The notes: a model not told the origin generated them from the letters alone. A stretch of 9,298 bases of DNA from Limisphaerales bacterium (GCA_003455565.1 DMQW01000386.1:1-9298); one strand, 5' to 3'; shown: positions 1 through 7,816, counted from the stretch's first letter. A program made the numbers and translations.

Positions 1-3000
1 GGCCTTTACAGCCAGATGATCTTCGGTGAAAGTTTCCAGGAGCCGGCTTCTTCGGCAACGTCACTGCTGGGTTTTACGGCATACGGCGGCAGTTGGCTGC
101 CGACGAACGGGGTTTTGCAGGCGGCGTCCGGCAGCGGGCCCAAGCTTGTCTACAATGGATTTAACCAGTCGAGCGGGGATGTCAGCGTGCAGTTGTGGTT
201 TTCGAGCGACGCTGGGGGCAATGCAGGTTTGATTCTCCAAGTCAGCCAGGCTGGTGTGGGTGCGGATGTTTTTAATGGTTATGAAATTTCATTGGCACCG
301 GCGGGTTATCTGGTGCTGGGACGGCATGTCCAGAACTTCACATCATTAAGTCAGGTATCCTGTTCTGTCCCAATCGGCCAATGGATTATCTTGGAGGTGC
401 AATACACCAACGCCTCGCTCAACATCCTCGTCAACAGCAACAGCATACTGCAATACACCGACATACAACAGCCGCTCAACAGCGGACAGGTGGGATTGCG
501 CACATGGCAGCAGGACGCGCAGTTTCAAAATCTCTTTATCAATGCCACTAACATTCCGTTTCAGGTCGCCAGCAATGGTTTAAATGGAAGTGTCAGTGGG
601 ATGTGGGGTCCGATCGTCGCGGGCACCGCCTCGGGCCAATGTTCGTTGGAGACCACGAATGTGTTTGTCGGAACGCAAAGCCAGGTGCTCTCCTTTACTA
701 GTGGAACTGGAGCGATTGGTCTGGCCAATCAGGGACTTAACCGCTGGGGGATGAGCTTTGTCGGCGGCAATCTTTACACTGGAATCCTTGATGTGCGGGC
801 CGATGTGCCAACGACCATCCGGGTGTCATTGGAGAGCGCGGACGAATCCGCAGTGTATGCGGAGCAAAGTCTTCCGGTGACCAGCAACAACTGGCAGCAG
901 CTTACTTTTAACCTGACACCGGCTGCCAGCGACTCCAACGGGCGCTTTAGCATCAAGCTGAAACAACCAGGCTCCGTTGTGGTGGGTTATGCGTTTTTAC
1001 AGCCCGGACCATGGGGATGCTTTCAAGGGCTGCCGGTGCGCAAGGACGTGGTGCAGGGGTTGATCAACCAAGGAATCACCGTTTTACGCTACGGTGGTTC
1101 GATGGTCAATGCCTCGGGATATCGCTGGAAAAACATGATTGGACCGCGAGATCAACGTCCGCCATACACTGGCACCTGGTATCCGTATTCCTCGGATGGA
1201 TGGGGCATTCCTGACTTCCTGAACTTCTGTGAAGCGGCCGGATTTTTGGGCGTGCCTGATTTCAATATCAATGAAACTCCACAGGACATGGCCGATTTTA
1301 TGCAATACGTCAACGGTTTGACGAACACGGTCTGGGGCGCGCAACGGATGGCAGACGGGCACCCGCAACCCTACAATTTGAAATACATTGAGTTAGGAAA
1401 TGAGGAAACCTTGAACAGCACTTATTACCAAAAATTTCAGGCGCTGGCCCAGGCCATTTGGGCTGCGGACACGAACGTGATCCTTGTGGTCGGGGATTTT
1501 TCCTATCATCAGGTCATTAGTAATCCGTTCAGTTTCAGCGGTGCCGATTCGGGCATCACGACACTGGCGGCGCACCAGCAGATTTTACAACTGGCCCAGA
1601 CAAATAATCGGGCAGTGTGGTTTGATGTGCATGTTTGGACAGACGGGCCGACGCCCGACAGCAGTCTGGCGGGGATGTTTTCGTATGACGATGCGTTAGG
1701 GCAGATCGCCAATGGAGCGAGGTATAAGGTGGTGGTATTTGAGTTGAACGCGAACAACCATTCGCAGCGGCGAGCGTTGGCCAATGCGCTGGCGATCAAT
1801 GCCATTGAACGGGATGGGCGGCTGCCGATTACCACGTCGGCCAACTGCCTCCAGCCGGACGGCCAGAACGACAACGGCTGGGACCAGGGGTTGTTGTTTC
1901 TCAATTCCTCTCAAGTGTGGCTCCAACCGCCTGGCTATGTGACGCAGATGTATTCAGAAAATTATCAGCCGGTTGAAGTTCAGAGCAGTGTTACCGATCC
2001 CAATAATGACCTGGATGTCAGCGCCGAATGCAGCCAGGACGGCGGCAAACTGGTATTGAAAGTGGTGAATCTCAACAGCTCCCCGGAATCCGCCACGATT
2101 AACCTTTCCGGTTTCTTGCCGATCAATCCCACGGCCGCCGTCCAAGTGCTTGCCGCCTCTCAAAGCTCAGTCAATACCGCACAAGCTCCTTTTGGCGTCA
2201 CGCCGGCGAACACCAGTTGGCAGCACAACTACAATGGCAACAGCACCAGTTATACGTTTGCCTCAAACTCCATTACCATCATCACGTTTCAAGGGCAAAC
2301 GACGACATCGCCATTAACTCCGTCGGTTGTTCTTACTCATCGTTGGAGCTTTAACGAACCGGCCAACTCCACTCAGTTCGTTGATTCAGTGCTGGGCGTT
2401 ACCAACGGCATTATTCACGGCGGTGCCCGCATTGATGGGAATGGCAACCTGGTTTTGGGCGGTTTGAACCAGAATACAAATTATGCGGAATTGCCGCCTT
2501 ATCTACTCACAAGCACCAATTATACTGCGGTGACATTTGAATTTTGGGTTGCATTCGGAACCAATAATACTTGGGGTCGCCTGATTGATTTTGGCGACAC
2601 AAACCCCAATACCGGTAATGGTCGTTACTGTCTGGATTTTACCCCGCATAGTGGTTATGCGCCCAACTGTATTAATTTTGAAGTGTCGGGCACCGACCCT
2701 GGCAATTCCTCAGTCCAAAATATTGTCGTGCCGCCCGTATTGGACAATCAGGGCAAGATACACTTGGTGTTAATTTGGGATTCCATTGCCGGGTATATGG
2801 CTGTTTACACCAATGGCGTTCTCATGGGAATTAACAGTAATGTGACCCTGTCTATTTCGGCCATCGTCAATGCGCATAGCTATCTTGGCAAATCTTCATA
2901 TACGGGCGACTATTGTGGCGTGGCCACAATCGATGAGTTCCGGATGTATAGCGGAGCGATGGAGACGGCGCAAATTGCCGATGATTATGCCTCGGGCCCC

Positions 3001-3225
3001 AATTCTTTGCCCGTGCCAAAACTGTCTATCGCAACCGCCGGGCAAAATCTGGCGTTCACATGGCCGGATTATATTACCGGCTACTCACTTCAAACATCCG
3101 CCAAACTTGGAGCGGGTACGTCCTGGGCACCGGCAGCGGTGTCGTCATACATCCTGACGAATGGGATATTTTTGATAAAAGTGCCCATGACCAGTCAGCT
3201 GGCATTTTATCGTATTGTCAAATAG
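1..3225 (+). CDS. GH51-type alpha-L-arabinofuranosidase with C-terminal LamG domain (5' end outside window)
   Basis: Probable secreted enzyme that removes terminal alpha-L-arabinofuranosyl residues from arabinan, arabinoxylan or similar polymers. The frame is open from base 1 (GLYSQMIFGESF). Aligned with the paralogue that follows, about 61 N-terminal residues, including the signal peptide, lie outside the window, so the ATG at 16 is not the true start. Domains by nucleotide: end of the first barrel strand (1-50); concanavalin-like insertion (about 70-540); CBM4/9-like beta domain (about 595-1015); catalytic barrel (about 1020-1960) with LRYGGSMVNASGYRW; acid/base Glu in ELGNEE (codon 1402-1404); probable nucleophile Glu in VFELNANNHS (codon 1741-1743); C-terminal beta domain to about 2300; LamG-like domain (about 2330-2990, LTHRWSFNEP to TIDEFRMYSG); 70-residue tail ending FYRIVK, a style seen at C-termini of secreted verrucomicrobial proteins. 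GH51 also contains other activities, so the substrate is inferred. Confidence 0.85.
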   Translation, partial: GLYSQMIFGESFQEPASSATSLLGFTAYGGSWLPTNGVLQAASGSGPKLVYNGFNQSSGDVSVQLWFSSDAGGNAGLILQVSQAGVGADVFNGYEISLAPAGYLVLGRHVQNFTSLSQVSCSVPIGQWIILEVQYTNASLNILVNSNSILQYTDIQQPLNSGQVGLRTWQQDAQFQNLFINATNIPFQVASNGLNGSVSGMWGPIVAGTASGQCSLETTNVFVGTQSQVLSFTSGTGAIGLANQGLNRWGMSFVGGNLYTGILDVRADVPTTIRVSLESADESAVYAEQSLPVTSNNWQQLTFNLTPAASDSNGRFSIKLKQPGSVVVGYAFLQPGPWGCFQGLPVRKDVVQGLINQGITVLRYGGSMVNASGYRWKNMIGPRDQRPPYTGTWYPYSSDGWGIPDFLNFCEAAGFLGVPDFNINETPQDMADFMQYVNGLTNTVWGAQRMADGHPQPYNLKYIELGNEETLNSTYYQKFQALAQAIWAADTNVILVVGDFSYHQVISNPFSFSGADSGITTLAAHQQILQLAQTNNRAVWFDVHVWTDGPTPDSSLAGMFSYDDALGQIANGARYKVVVFELNANNHSQRRALANALAINAIERDGRLPITTSANCLQPDGQNDNGWDQGLLFLNSSQVWLQPPGYVTQMYSENYQPVEVQSSVTDPNNDLDVSAECSQDGGKLVLKVVNLNSSPESATINLSGFLPINPTAAVQVLAASQSSVNTAQAPFGVTPANTSWQHNYNGNSTSYTFASNSITIITFQGQTTTSPLTPSVVLTHRWSFNEPANSTQFVDSVLGVTNGIIHGGARIDGNGNLVLGGLNQNTNYAELPPYLLTSTNYTAVTFEFWVAFGTNNTWGRLIDFGDTNPNTGNGRYCLDFTPHSGYAPNCINFEVSGTDPGNSSVQNIVVPPVLDNQGKIHLVLIWDSIAGYMAVYTNGVLMGINSNVTLSISAIVNAHSYLGKSSYTGDYCGVATIDEFRMYSGAMETAQIADDYASGPNSLPVPKLSIATAGQNLAFTWPDYITGYSLQTSAKLGAGTSWAPAAVSSYILTNGIFLIKVPMTSQLAFYRIVK

Positions 3226-3257
3226 ACTGCCTGGAAGAAATCAAAACAAAAAATAAA

Positions 3258-5750
3258 ATGAAAAATCAAACCGGTTTGATAAAAGCGGCTGCCATCTTGG
3301 CGGGAATTCTCAGTGTGCTTACGACGGTTGGTCAGGCGAAAGGCGCCACCATCACTGTTAATGCGGATCAGGTGCTTCACACCAATTCGCCTTATCTGAC
3401 TGGAGCGTGCATCGAGGATGTGAACCACGAAATTTATGGCGGCATAGATAGCCAGATGATTTTTGGCGAAAGCTTTGCCGAACCCGCTGCACAACTGCCG
3501 TTAAAAGGATTTAAAGCTTACGAGGGTCGCTGGACGCTGGCGGACGACGGCAGTGTTCAGGGCGTTGGCAGCGATGGATCAAAAATTGTCTGGGACGGTC
3601 CGGCGTTGTCCGTGGGCGAGGTCAGTGTGGACGTGAAGCTGACGGAAGCAACCGGCGGTAATGGAGGTTTGATACTCAAGGTCAGTGATGCTGGCAAAGG
3701 CTCGGATGCTTTCAATGGTTATGAAGTGTCGCTCCAAAGGCCGGGGCAATTGGTGGTGGGTCGGCATCGTCAGAATTGGGAGCCAATCCGCAGCGTGCCG
3801 TGCGACGTGCCGGTCAACGAATGGATTAAGTTGACCGTTCGCATGACCACCAACTCCTTCGAGGTGCTCGTCAACGGCAAGAGCATAATGCAATTCGAGG
3901 ACAATGAGCATCCGCTAGCGACCGGCACAGTGGGTTTGCGGATCTGGCAGCACAAGGTCTTGTTTCGTAATCTCTCCGTTGCCACCGGTGCACCGCAGCA
4001 GATGGTGGCGTTTGAATATGACGCTGGCAATAATCCAGCGGACAGCGTGAGCGGCATGTGGCGCCCGATCCGGCAGGGCGCGGTCAAGGGAAGTTTTTCC
4101 CTTGAATCGCAGGCGGCATTTTCCGGCAATCAAAGTCAGCAAATCACTTTTACCGGCGGTTCAGGTGCCATCGGAATCGAGAACCAAAGCCTCAATCGCT
4201 GGGGCATGAATTTTGTGAAAGGCAAAAGCTATGAAGGCTATCTTTGGGCGCGGGCCAAATCGCCAACGGAAATATTTGTCGCTTTGGAAAGCACAAATGG
4301 TTCTGTGGTGTATGCCGAAAAATCCATGAAGCTCAAGGCTGGCGACTGGCAGCGGCTCGATTTCGATCTCACGCCGGACGCAGCGGACAAGGCCGGGCGA
4401 TTTGCGGTCAAGCTCAAGCAGCCCGGCTCGGTTTCCGTGGGCTATGTTTTCTTGCAGCCTGGTTCGTGGGGACGCTTCAAGGATTTGCCGGTTCGCAAGG
4501 ACGTGGCCGAAGGATTAATCAATCAAGGCGTGACGATTCTCCGCTACGGTGGCAGCATGGTCAACAATCCAGGATATCGTTGGAAGAAGATGATCGGGCA
4601 ACGCGCGCAACGCCCGCCGTATGAAGGTCAATGGTATCCGTATTCCTCGGACGGATGGGGTATTTTTGATTTCTTGAACCTATGCGAAGCCTGCGAAATT
4701 GTCGGCATTCCCGACCTCAACATCAACGAGTCGCCAAATGACATGGCTGATTTTATGGATTACCTCAACGGCACACCGGATAGTGAGTGGGGAAAGAAAC
4801 GGGTCGCCGACGGTCATCCTGCACCGTATCGTTTGAAATACATCGAACTGGGCAACGAGGAGCGCGTTGATGACAACTACTTTGAAAAATTCAAGGCCGT
4901 GGCCGAAGCGATTTGGGCGAAAGATCCCGCCATCATTTTGATTGTAGGCGATTTTGGATATCACAAAGTAATCACCGACCCGTTCAACTTCACCGGCGCG
5001 GACAGTGGCATCACGACCTTGACCGGGCATCAGAAAATTCTACAACTCGCGAAACAGCATAACCGCGAAGTATGGTTTGATGTGCATGTCTGGACGGACG
5101 GCCCGCGGCCCGACAGCACCTTGGACTCAATGTTCTCCTACATTGATGCGATGGACAAAATCGCCGATGGCGCGAAACACAAAGTGCTGGTCTTTGAGTT
5201 GAATGCGAATAATCACTCGCAGCGGAGAGCGTTGGCCAATGCGCTGGCAGTGAACGCGATTCAGCGCGACGGACGCCTGCCCATCACTTGCTCGGCGAAT
5301 TGTCTCCAGCCCGACGGCCAGAATAACAATGGCTGGAATCAAGGCTTGCTGTTCCTGGACCCGTCACAAGTCTGGCTGCAACCGCCGGGCTATGTGACGA
5401 AGATGTATTCGGCAAATTATCAGCCGGTTGAAGTCCGGAGCAGCGTCAGCGATTCGAATAATGACCTGGATGTCAGCAGCCAGCTCAGCCAAGACGGGAA
5501 GACATTGGTTCTGAAGGTGGTCAATCTTGGCGAGAAAGTTGCGTCGGCGTCAATTCGGATTCACGGATATTCACCCGCGCATCCCGTTGCCGATGTCGAA
5601 GAGCTGTCCGGTTCCCTTTACGAGGTGAACACGGCGACCATGACCCAACAAATTCAGCCGATCCAAAAGCAATGGCAGCCCATTTTTAACAACGACGAAA
5701 CGAAGTATGACTTTCAGCCGCATTCAATCACGGTGTTGAAGTTCAAATGA
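3258..5750 (+). CDS. GH51-type alpha-L-arabinofuranosidase, complete, secreted
   Basis: An 830-residue paralogue of the preceding gene, 32 bp downstream and probably co-transcribed. The start ATG at 3258 is chosen because it begins a clear signal peptide (Lys, then a hydrophobic core at about 7-24, likely cleavage near AKGA at 27-31). Upstream in-frame codons overlap the preceding gene. A GGAAGAA lies 17-18 nt upstream, too far for a good ribosome site. Domains: first GH51 strand (31-75, CIEDVNHEIYGG then QMIFGESF); concanavalin-like domain (about 88-240); CBM4/9-like domain (about 260-400); catalytic barrel (about 405-700); C-terminal beta domain ending SITVLKFK. E534 in ELGNEE is the expected acid/base and E647 in VFELNANNHS the expected nucleophile. 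The order strand 1, CBM4/9, barrel, C-terminal beta domain matches plant ASD1-like GH51 enzymes; the concanavalin-like insert is additional. Unlike its neighbour it lacks the LamG and tail. Confidence 0.88.
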   Translation: MKNQTGLIKAAAILAGILSVLTTVGQAKGATITVNADQVLHTNSPYLTGACIEDVNHEIYGGIDSQMIFGESFAEPAAQLPLKGFKAYEGRWTLADDGSVQGVGSDGSKIVWDGPALSVGEVSVDVKLTEATGGNGGLILKVSDAGKGSDAFNGYEVSLQRPGQLVVGRHRQNWEPIRSVPCDVPVNEWIKLTVRMTTNSFEVLVNGKSIMQFEDNEHPLATGTVGLRIWQHKVLFRNLSVATGAPQQMVAFEYDAGNNPADSVSGMWRPIRQGAVKGSFSLESQAAFSGNQSQQITFTGGSGAIGIENQSLNRWGMNFVKGKSYEGYLWARAKSPTEIFVALESTNGSVVYAEKSMKLKAGDWQRLDFDLTPDAADKAGRFAVKLKQPGSVSVGYVFLQPGSWGRFKDLPVRKDVAEGLINQGVTILRYGGSMVNNPGYRWKKMIGQRAQRPPYEGQWYPYSSDGWGIFDFLNLCEACEIVGIPDLNINESPNDMADFMDYLNGTPDSEWGKKRVADGHPAPYRLKYIELGNEERVDDNYFEKFKAVAEAIWAKDPAIILIVGDFGYHKVITDPFNFTGADSGITTLTGHQKILQLAKQHNREVWFDVHVWTDGPRPDSTLDSMFSYIDAMDKIADGAKHKVLVFELNANNHSQRRALANALAVNAIQRDGRLPITCSANCLQPDGQNNNGWNQGLLFLDPSQVWLQPPGYVTKMYSANYQPVEVRSSVSDSNNDLDVSSQLSQDGKTLVLKVVNLGEKVASASIRIHGYSPAHPVADVEELSGSLYEVNTATMTQQIQPIQKQWQPIFNNDETKYDFQPHSITVLKFK

Positions 5751-5810
5751 ATGGCCTTTCAAATGATACAAAGCAGTCTTTTTTAAAGCACACAAACAAA
5801 ACATTTTGGA

Positions 5811-6350
5811 ATGAAATGCATAACAAAAACCGGCGGGTTGGCCGATCCATCCACGCTGCAAGTGGGCTTCCTGTTCGCTGTAATTTTCGCGTTTCCAGCT
5901 TGAATTGTCGGGCGCACGTTACGTCTGGCCGTGCAACGGATGCTGGCGCACGACAAACACGAGCACCTTGACCTAAAGGCCGTCAAGTTCCTCGCAAAAT
6001 TAACCCGTTACGCGGTCTATGTTTTCGCGTTTGCCGCGTATGCGCATTTCATCCTAGCTCTGTCCGGTTTGGGCGCGGCGTCGTTGACTAGTATAGGCAT
6101 GATCTCGTTGATAGTCGGCTTCGCGGCGCAAAATACTCTTGGCAACTTGATTGCGGGAATTTCCTTGCTGCTTTACCGGCCATTCAAGCTGGGCGACCGG
6201 TTGCATGTGACTGCGCCAACCGGTTTGGAAACCGGCACCGTGGAAAGTCTTACCCTCGGTTACACCTTGCTGAGGACGGATGACAATCACCGCGTGGTCG
6301 TTCCGAACAGTCTTATGGCCAGCCATGCAGACTCCGAGCGTGTTTCCTAA
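5811..6350 (+). pseudogene. MscS-family mechanosensitive channel, nonsense-interrupted and 3'-truncated
   Basis: Small-conductance mechanosensitive channels sit in the inner membrane and release solutes under hypo-osmotic stress. From ATG 5811 the frame reads about 30 residues with a hydrophobic stretch (GFLFAVIFAFPA). It then hits TGA at 5901-5903 and continues in the same frame as IVGRTLRLAVQRMLAHDKHE, a second hydrophobic segment, and the MscS pore helix and linker (GFAAQNTLGNLIAGISLLL, then YRPFKLGDR). The beta domain follows (GLETGTVESLTLGYTLLRT, VVVPNSLMAS). Trp would suit the TGA position, so a TGG to TGA change is likely. The protein stops at TAA 6348-6350 just after VPNSLMAS, where relatives continue with the rest of the beta domain and the C-terminal alpha/beta domain. 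A GTG at 5931 could start a shorter product of 139 residues, but it would lack the first helices and the C-terminal half, so function is unlikely. Confidence 0.75.
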
Positions 6351-6476
6351 GCGCAATCCGTTTTGGCGAATGGAGCGCAGTCAATGTGGAGGCGACGGGT
6401 GGCAGGGCGCACGACATTGACGGCGCGAGCGAGCCATATAATAGAAGCGCGAGGCACGCTCGGTTTAGCAAAACTC

Positions 6477-7204
6477 CGACCGATCTGGTCGCGACTTTGG
6501 ATCTGCCACGGAATTTTTCGGATTCGAATTGTGCGCGGATGTGCAGTGGACATGTCCAAGGTCAATTTGCGCCCACGGTCAGATTACGGACTGGCGCGGG
6601 CATGTTTGTGGACGGGTCGCAAAAGTGGAATGTGCGTGGTCACGGAAAAGCCGTGGCCGTGGAAAGAACGTGGAAAATCTCTGAAAGATTCCTAGCCGCT
6701 GCGCGATTCATGCGGAAATTGCCCGGGAATTGTCTGTATGATTCATTGAATGTCGCCCGGGCGCCATGCCGGACAACACGCGAACTGCTCCGTGGACGCC
6801 AACCTGTCTGCTTCGTGATCTGCGGCGCGGACTTCAGCGGAAATTGCCAAGTCACTTGCGAACCGTTACGTCAACCATGGTGCAGACACTCACCGGCGTT
6901 GTGTGAGACGTTTCCCGCCAACTGCTCGGACACTTCTAGCAGTTGCCTAGCAATTGCCGGGATGTTTCACCGGATATTGCGCGGATGCTACGCCGGATAC
7001 TCTGCGGACACTGTGCGGAGACTGTGTGGAATTGTCCGGTCAAATCCCAGACGTTTCTTGGAAATTGCCGGGACACGTCCTGGCTGTTGCGCGGATACTG
7101 AGCGGACATTGCCCGGATGTTGCCCGGATGATTCGGTGGGCATTGCGCCGGACGCCATGCCGGATGCTGCGCGGAAATTGCGTGGCCATTGCTCGACTTG
7201 CAGC
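6477..7204. repeat. Degenerate 11-bp tandem repeat array
   Basis: Successive units begin CGGA or TGGA at almost constant 11-nt steps. Clear runs start at 6971, 6982, 6994, 7005, 7016 and 7027. Another run starts at 7059, 7070, 7081, 7092, 7103, 7114 and 7125, and a third at 7138, 7149, 7161, 7172, 7183 and 7194. Typical units are CGGACATTGCC, CGGATGTTGCC, CGGATACTGAG, CGGAAATTGCG and CGGACACTGTG; the consensus is about CGGAYRYTGCS. Some units are 10, 12 or 13 nt, and near the left end 11-nt units alternate with 6-nt spacers. Weaker units can be followed leftwards to about 6477, giving roughly 60 in all. Indels that do not keep a reading frame, and the same pattern in all frames, argue against coding. 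The long open frames across it (for example 6386-7216, very Cys/Arg-rich) are by-products of the unit sequence. Function is unknown. Confidence 0.85.
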
Positions 7205-7243
7205 CTTATTTTTTGATAAGGGGATGGTGTCTAACCAAAATGA

Positions 7244-7269
7244 GCGGCTTTCCAATTCCAGAAAGCCGC
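7244..7269 (-). terminator. Hairpin, possible terminator of the minus-strand transcripts
   Basis: A perfect 9-bp inverted repeat, GCGGCTTTC (7244-7252) and GAAAGCCGC (7261-7269), has an 8-nt loop. Read on the minus strand, the stem is followed by TCATTTTGGTT, which is only moderately T-rich. A role as a factor-independent terminator for minus-strand transcription coming through the JetD-like remnant is possible but not firm. The stem itself is seen directly. Confidence 0.35.
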
Positions 7270-7464
7270 CAGAGATTTCGTTCGACTGAACGTCTTAAAT
7301 TGCTGCCTGATGTGCGAATGACGAAGCACTGAACGGGCGTTCTGAAACCGGCAGCGAAACGGAGCAGGTCGGGAGTGGCATGAACGGACGACGGCGGAGT
7401 TGAGCGCGGTTTTAAAATGACCGTTGAGTGCGCGACCGTCCAGGTTTCCATTGCGGCGATTTGT

Positions 7465-7502
7465 CTGGCCGGTTTCCGAGTGCCCGCAGGAAAGCCGGCC
7501 AG
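7465..7502. repeat. Long GC-rich inverted repeat
   Basis: CTGGCCGGTTTCC (7465-7477) pairs with GGAAAGCCGGCCAG (7489-7502) with one bulged base, leaving an 11-nt loop. No T tract follows on either strand, so an intrinsic terminator is unlikely. It lies 27 bp beyond the stop codon of the JetD-like remnant and could be a REP-like element or a transcript-stabilising stem. Confidence 0.55.
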
Positions 7503-7528
7503 TCAAAGCGCCGTTTACATGGTCAGTA

Positions 7529-7816
7529 TTATTGTCGGTAGAACGGCCAAGATTTATGTGTCGGGCGGCCAAGAGATTCTTGCTCAAACGGAATTCTACC
7601 AGCTTGCATGTGCATCGGACGGAAATCGCGCCCTGATTTATCCCGGAGCACCCGAAGAATTTCAAAACCGGCCTCATCGCTGTCGCCAAAATGCCAGCAA
7701 TCAATTTTTGGAGGCAAGCGTCGGAGCAATGCCACGGTGCCACTACCAGGATAGCTGGTGCAAATAAGCAGTTCGCCGCTCTGGAGTTTAGCCAATTCGT
7801 GAAACGTCGTTACGAT
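7529..7816 (-). pseudogene. Remnant of a JetD/DUF2220-like gene (Wadjet-type Toprim domain)
   Basis: The minus-strand frame reads TTFHELAKLQSGELLICTSY, then GTVALLRRLPP, then WHFGDSDEAGFEILRVLRD, then FRPMHM, and ends FEQESLGRPTHKSWPFY with a stop at 7529-7531. The GDSDEAG segment is a Toprim-type acidic motif, like the GD-D--G of the C-terminal (DUF2220) domain of JetD, the nuclease subunit of Wadjet plasmid-defence systems. The gene is broken: stops at 7817-7819 and 7823-7825 close the frame on its upstream side. The sequence MAENKS lies in the next frame (7813-7830) and would complete an EN--TF motif after a frameshift. The step from FRPMHM to FEQESLG is shorter than I expect, suggesting an internal deletion. 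The N-terminal domain and any jetA, jetB or jetC are absent. A distant Spo11/TopoVI-A-like protein is an alternative. Confidence 0.55.

Larger units (their letters stand above)
7205..7528. other. Non-coding stretch between the repeat array and the JetD-like remnant
   Basis: I find no convincing gene here. Open frames on both strands are short, lack recognisable domains and overlap hairpins. It contains an A/T-rich inverted repeat (CCTTAT at 7204-7209 with ATAAGG at 7216-7221) just after the array, a perfect 9-bp hairpin (7244-7269) and a longer GC-rich hairpin (7465-7502), listed separately. The DNA between them is unremarkable in composition. Confidence 0.5.

Noticed and set aside
16..18. 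ATG as the start of the first GH51 gene
   Set aside because: The frame is open back to base 1 and GLYSQMIFGESF aligns inside the N-terminal barrel strand of the paralogue, so the gene begins outside the window.
3060..3257. Earlier start for the second GH51 gene
   Set aside because: It would overlap the end of the preceding gene by more than 160 bp, and the signal peptide begins at 3258.
6477..7204. CRISPR array
   Set aside because: The repeats are 11 bp and directly adjacent, with no unique spacers of constant length and no cas genes nearby.
6386..7216. Long open frame of 276 codons over the repeat region
   Set aside because: Composition is Cys/Arg/Ala-rich and follows from the 11-bp unit. 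The units are separated by 10, 12 and 17-nt steps that break the frame register, all frames look alike, and no domain is recognisable.
7229..7405. Integron attC-like site (GTCTAAC ... GTTGAGC)
   Set aside because: The two short degenerate core matches are expected by chance, the inner arms do not pair as in attC, and no integrase or cassette is seen.
7417..7767. Plus-strand open frame of 116 codons
   Set aside because: It lies antisense to the JetD-like remnant, whose minus-strand frame has recognisable motifs; the plus-strand product shows none.
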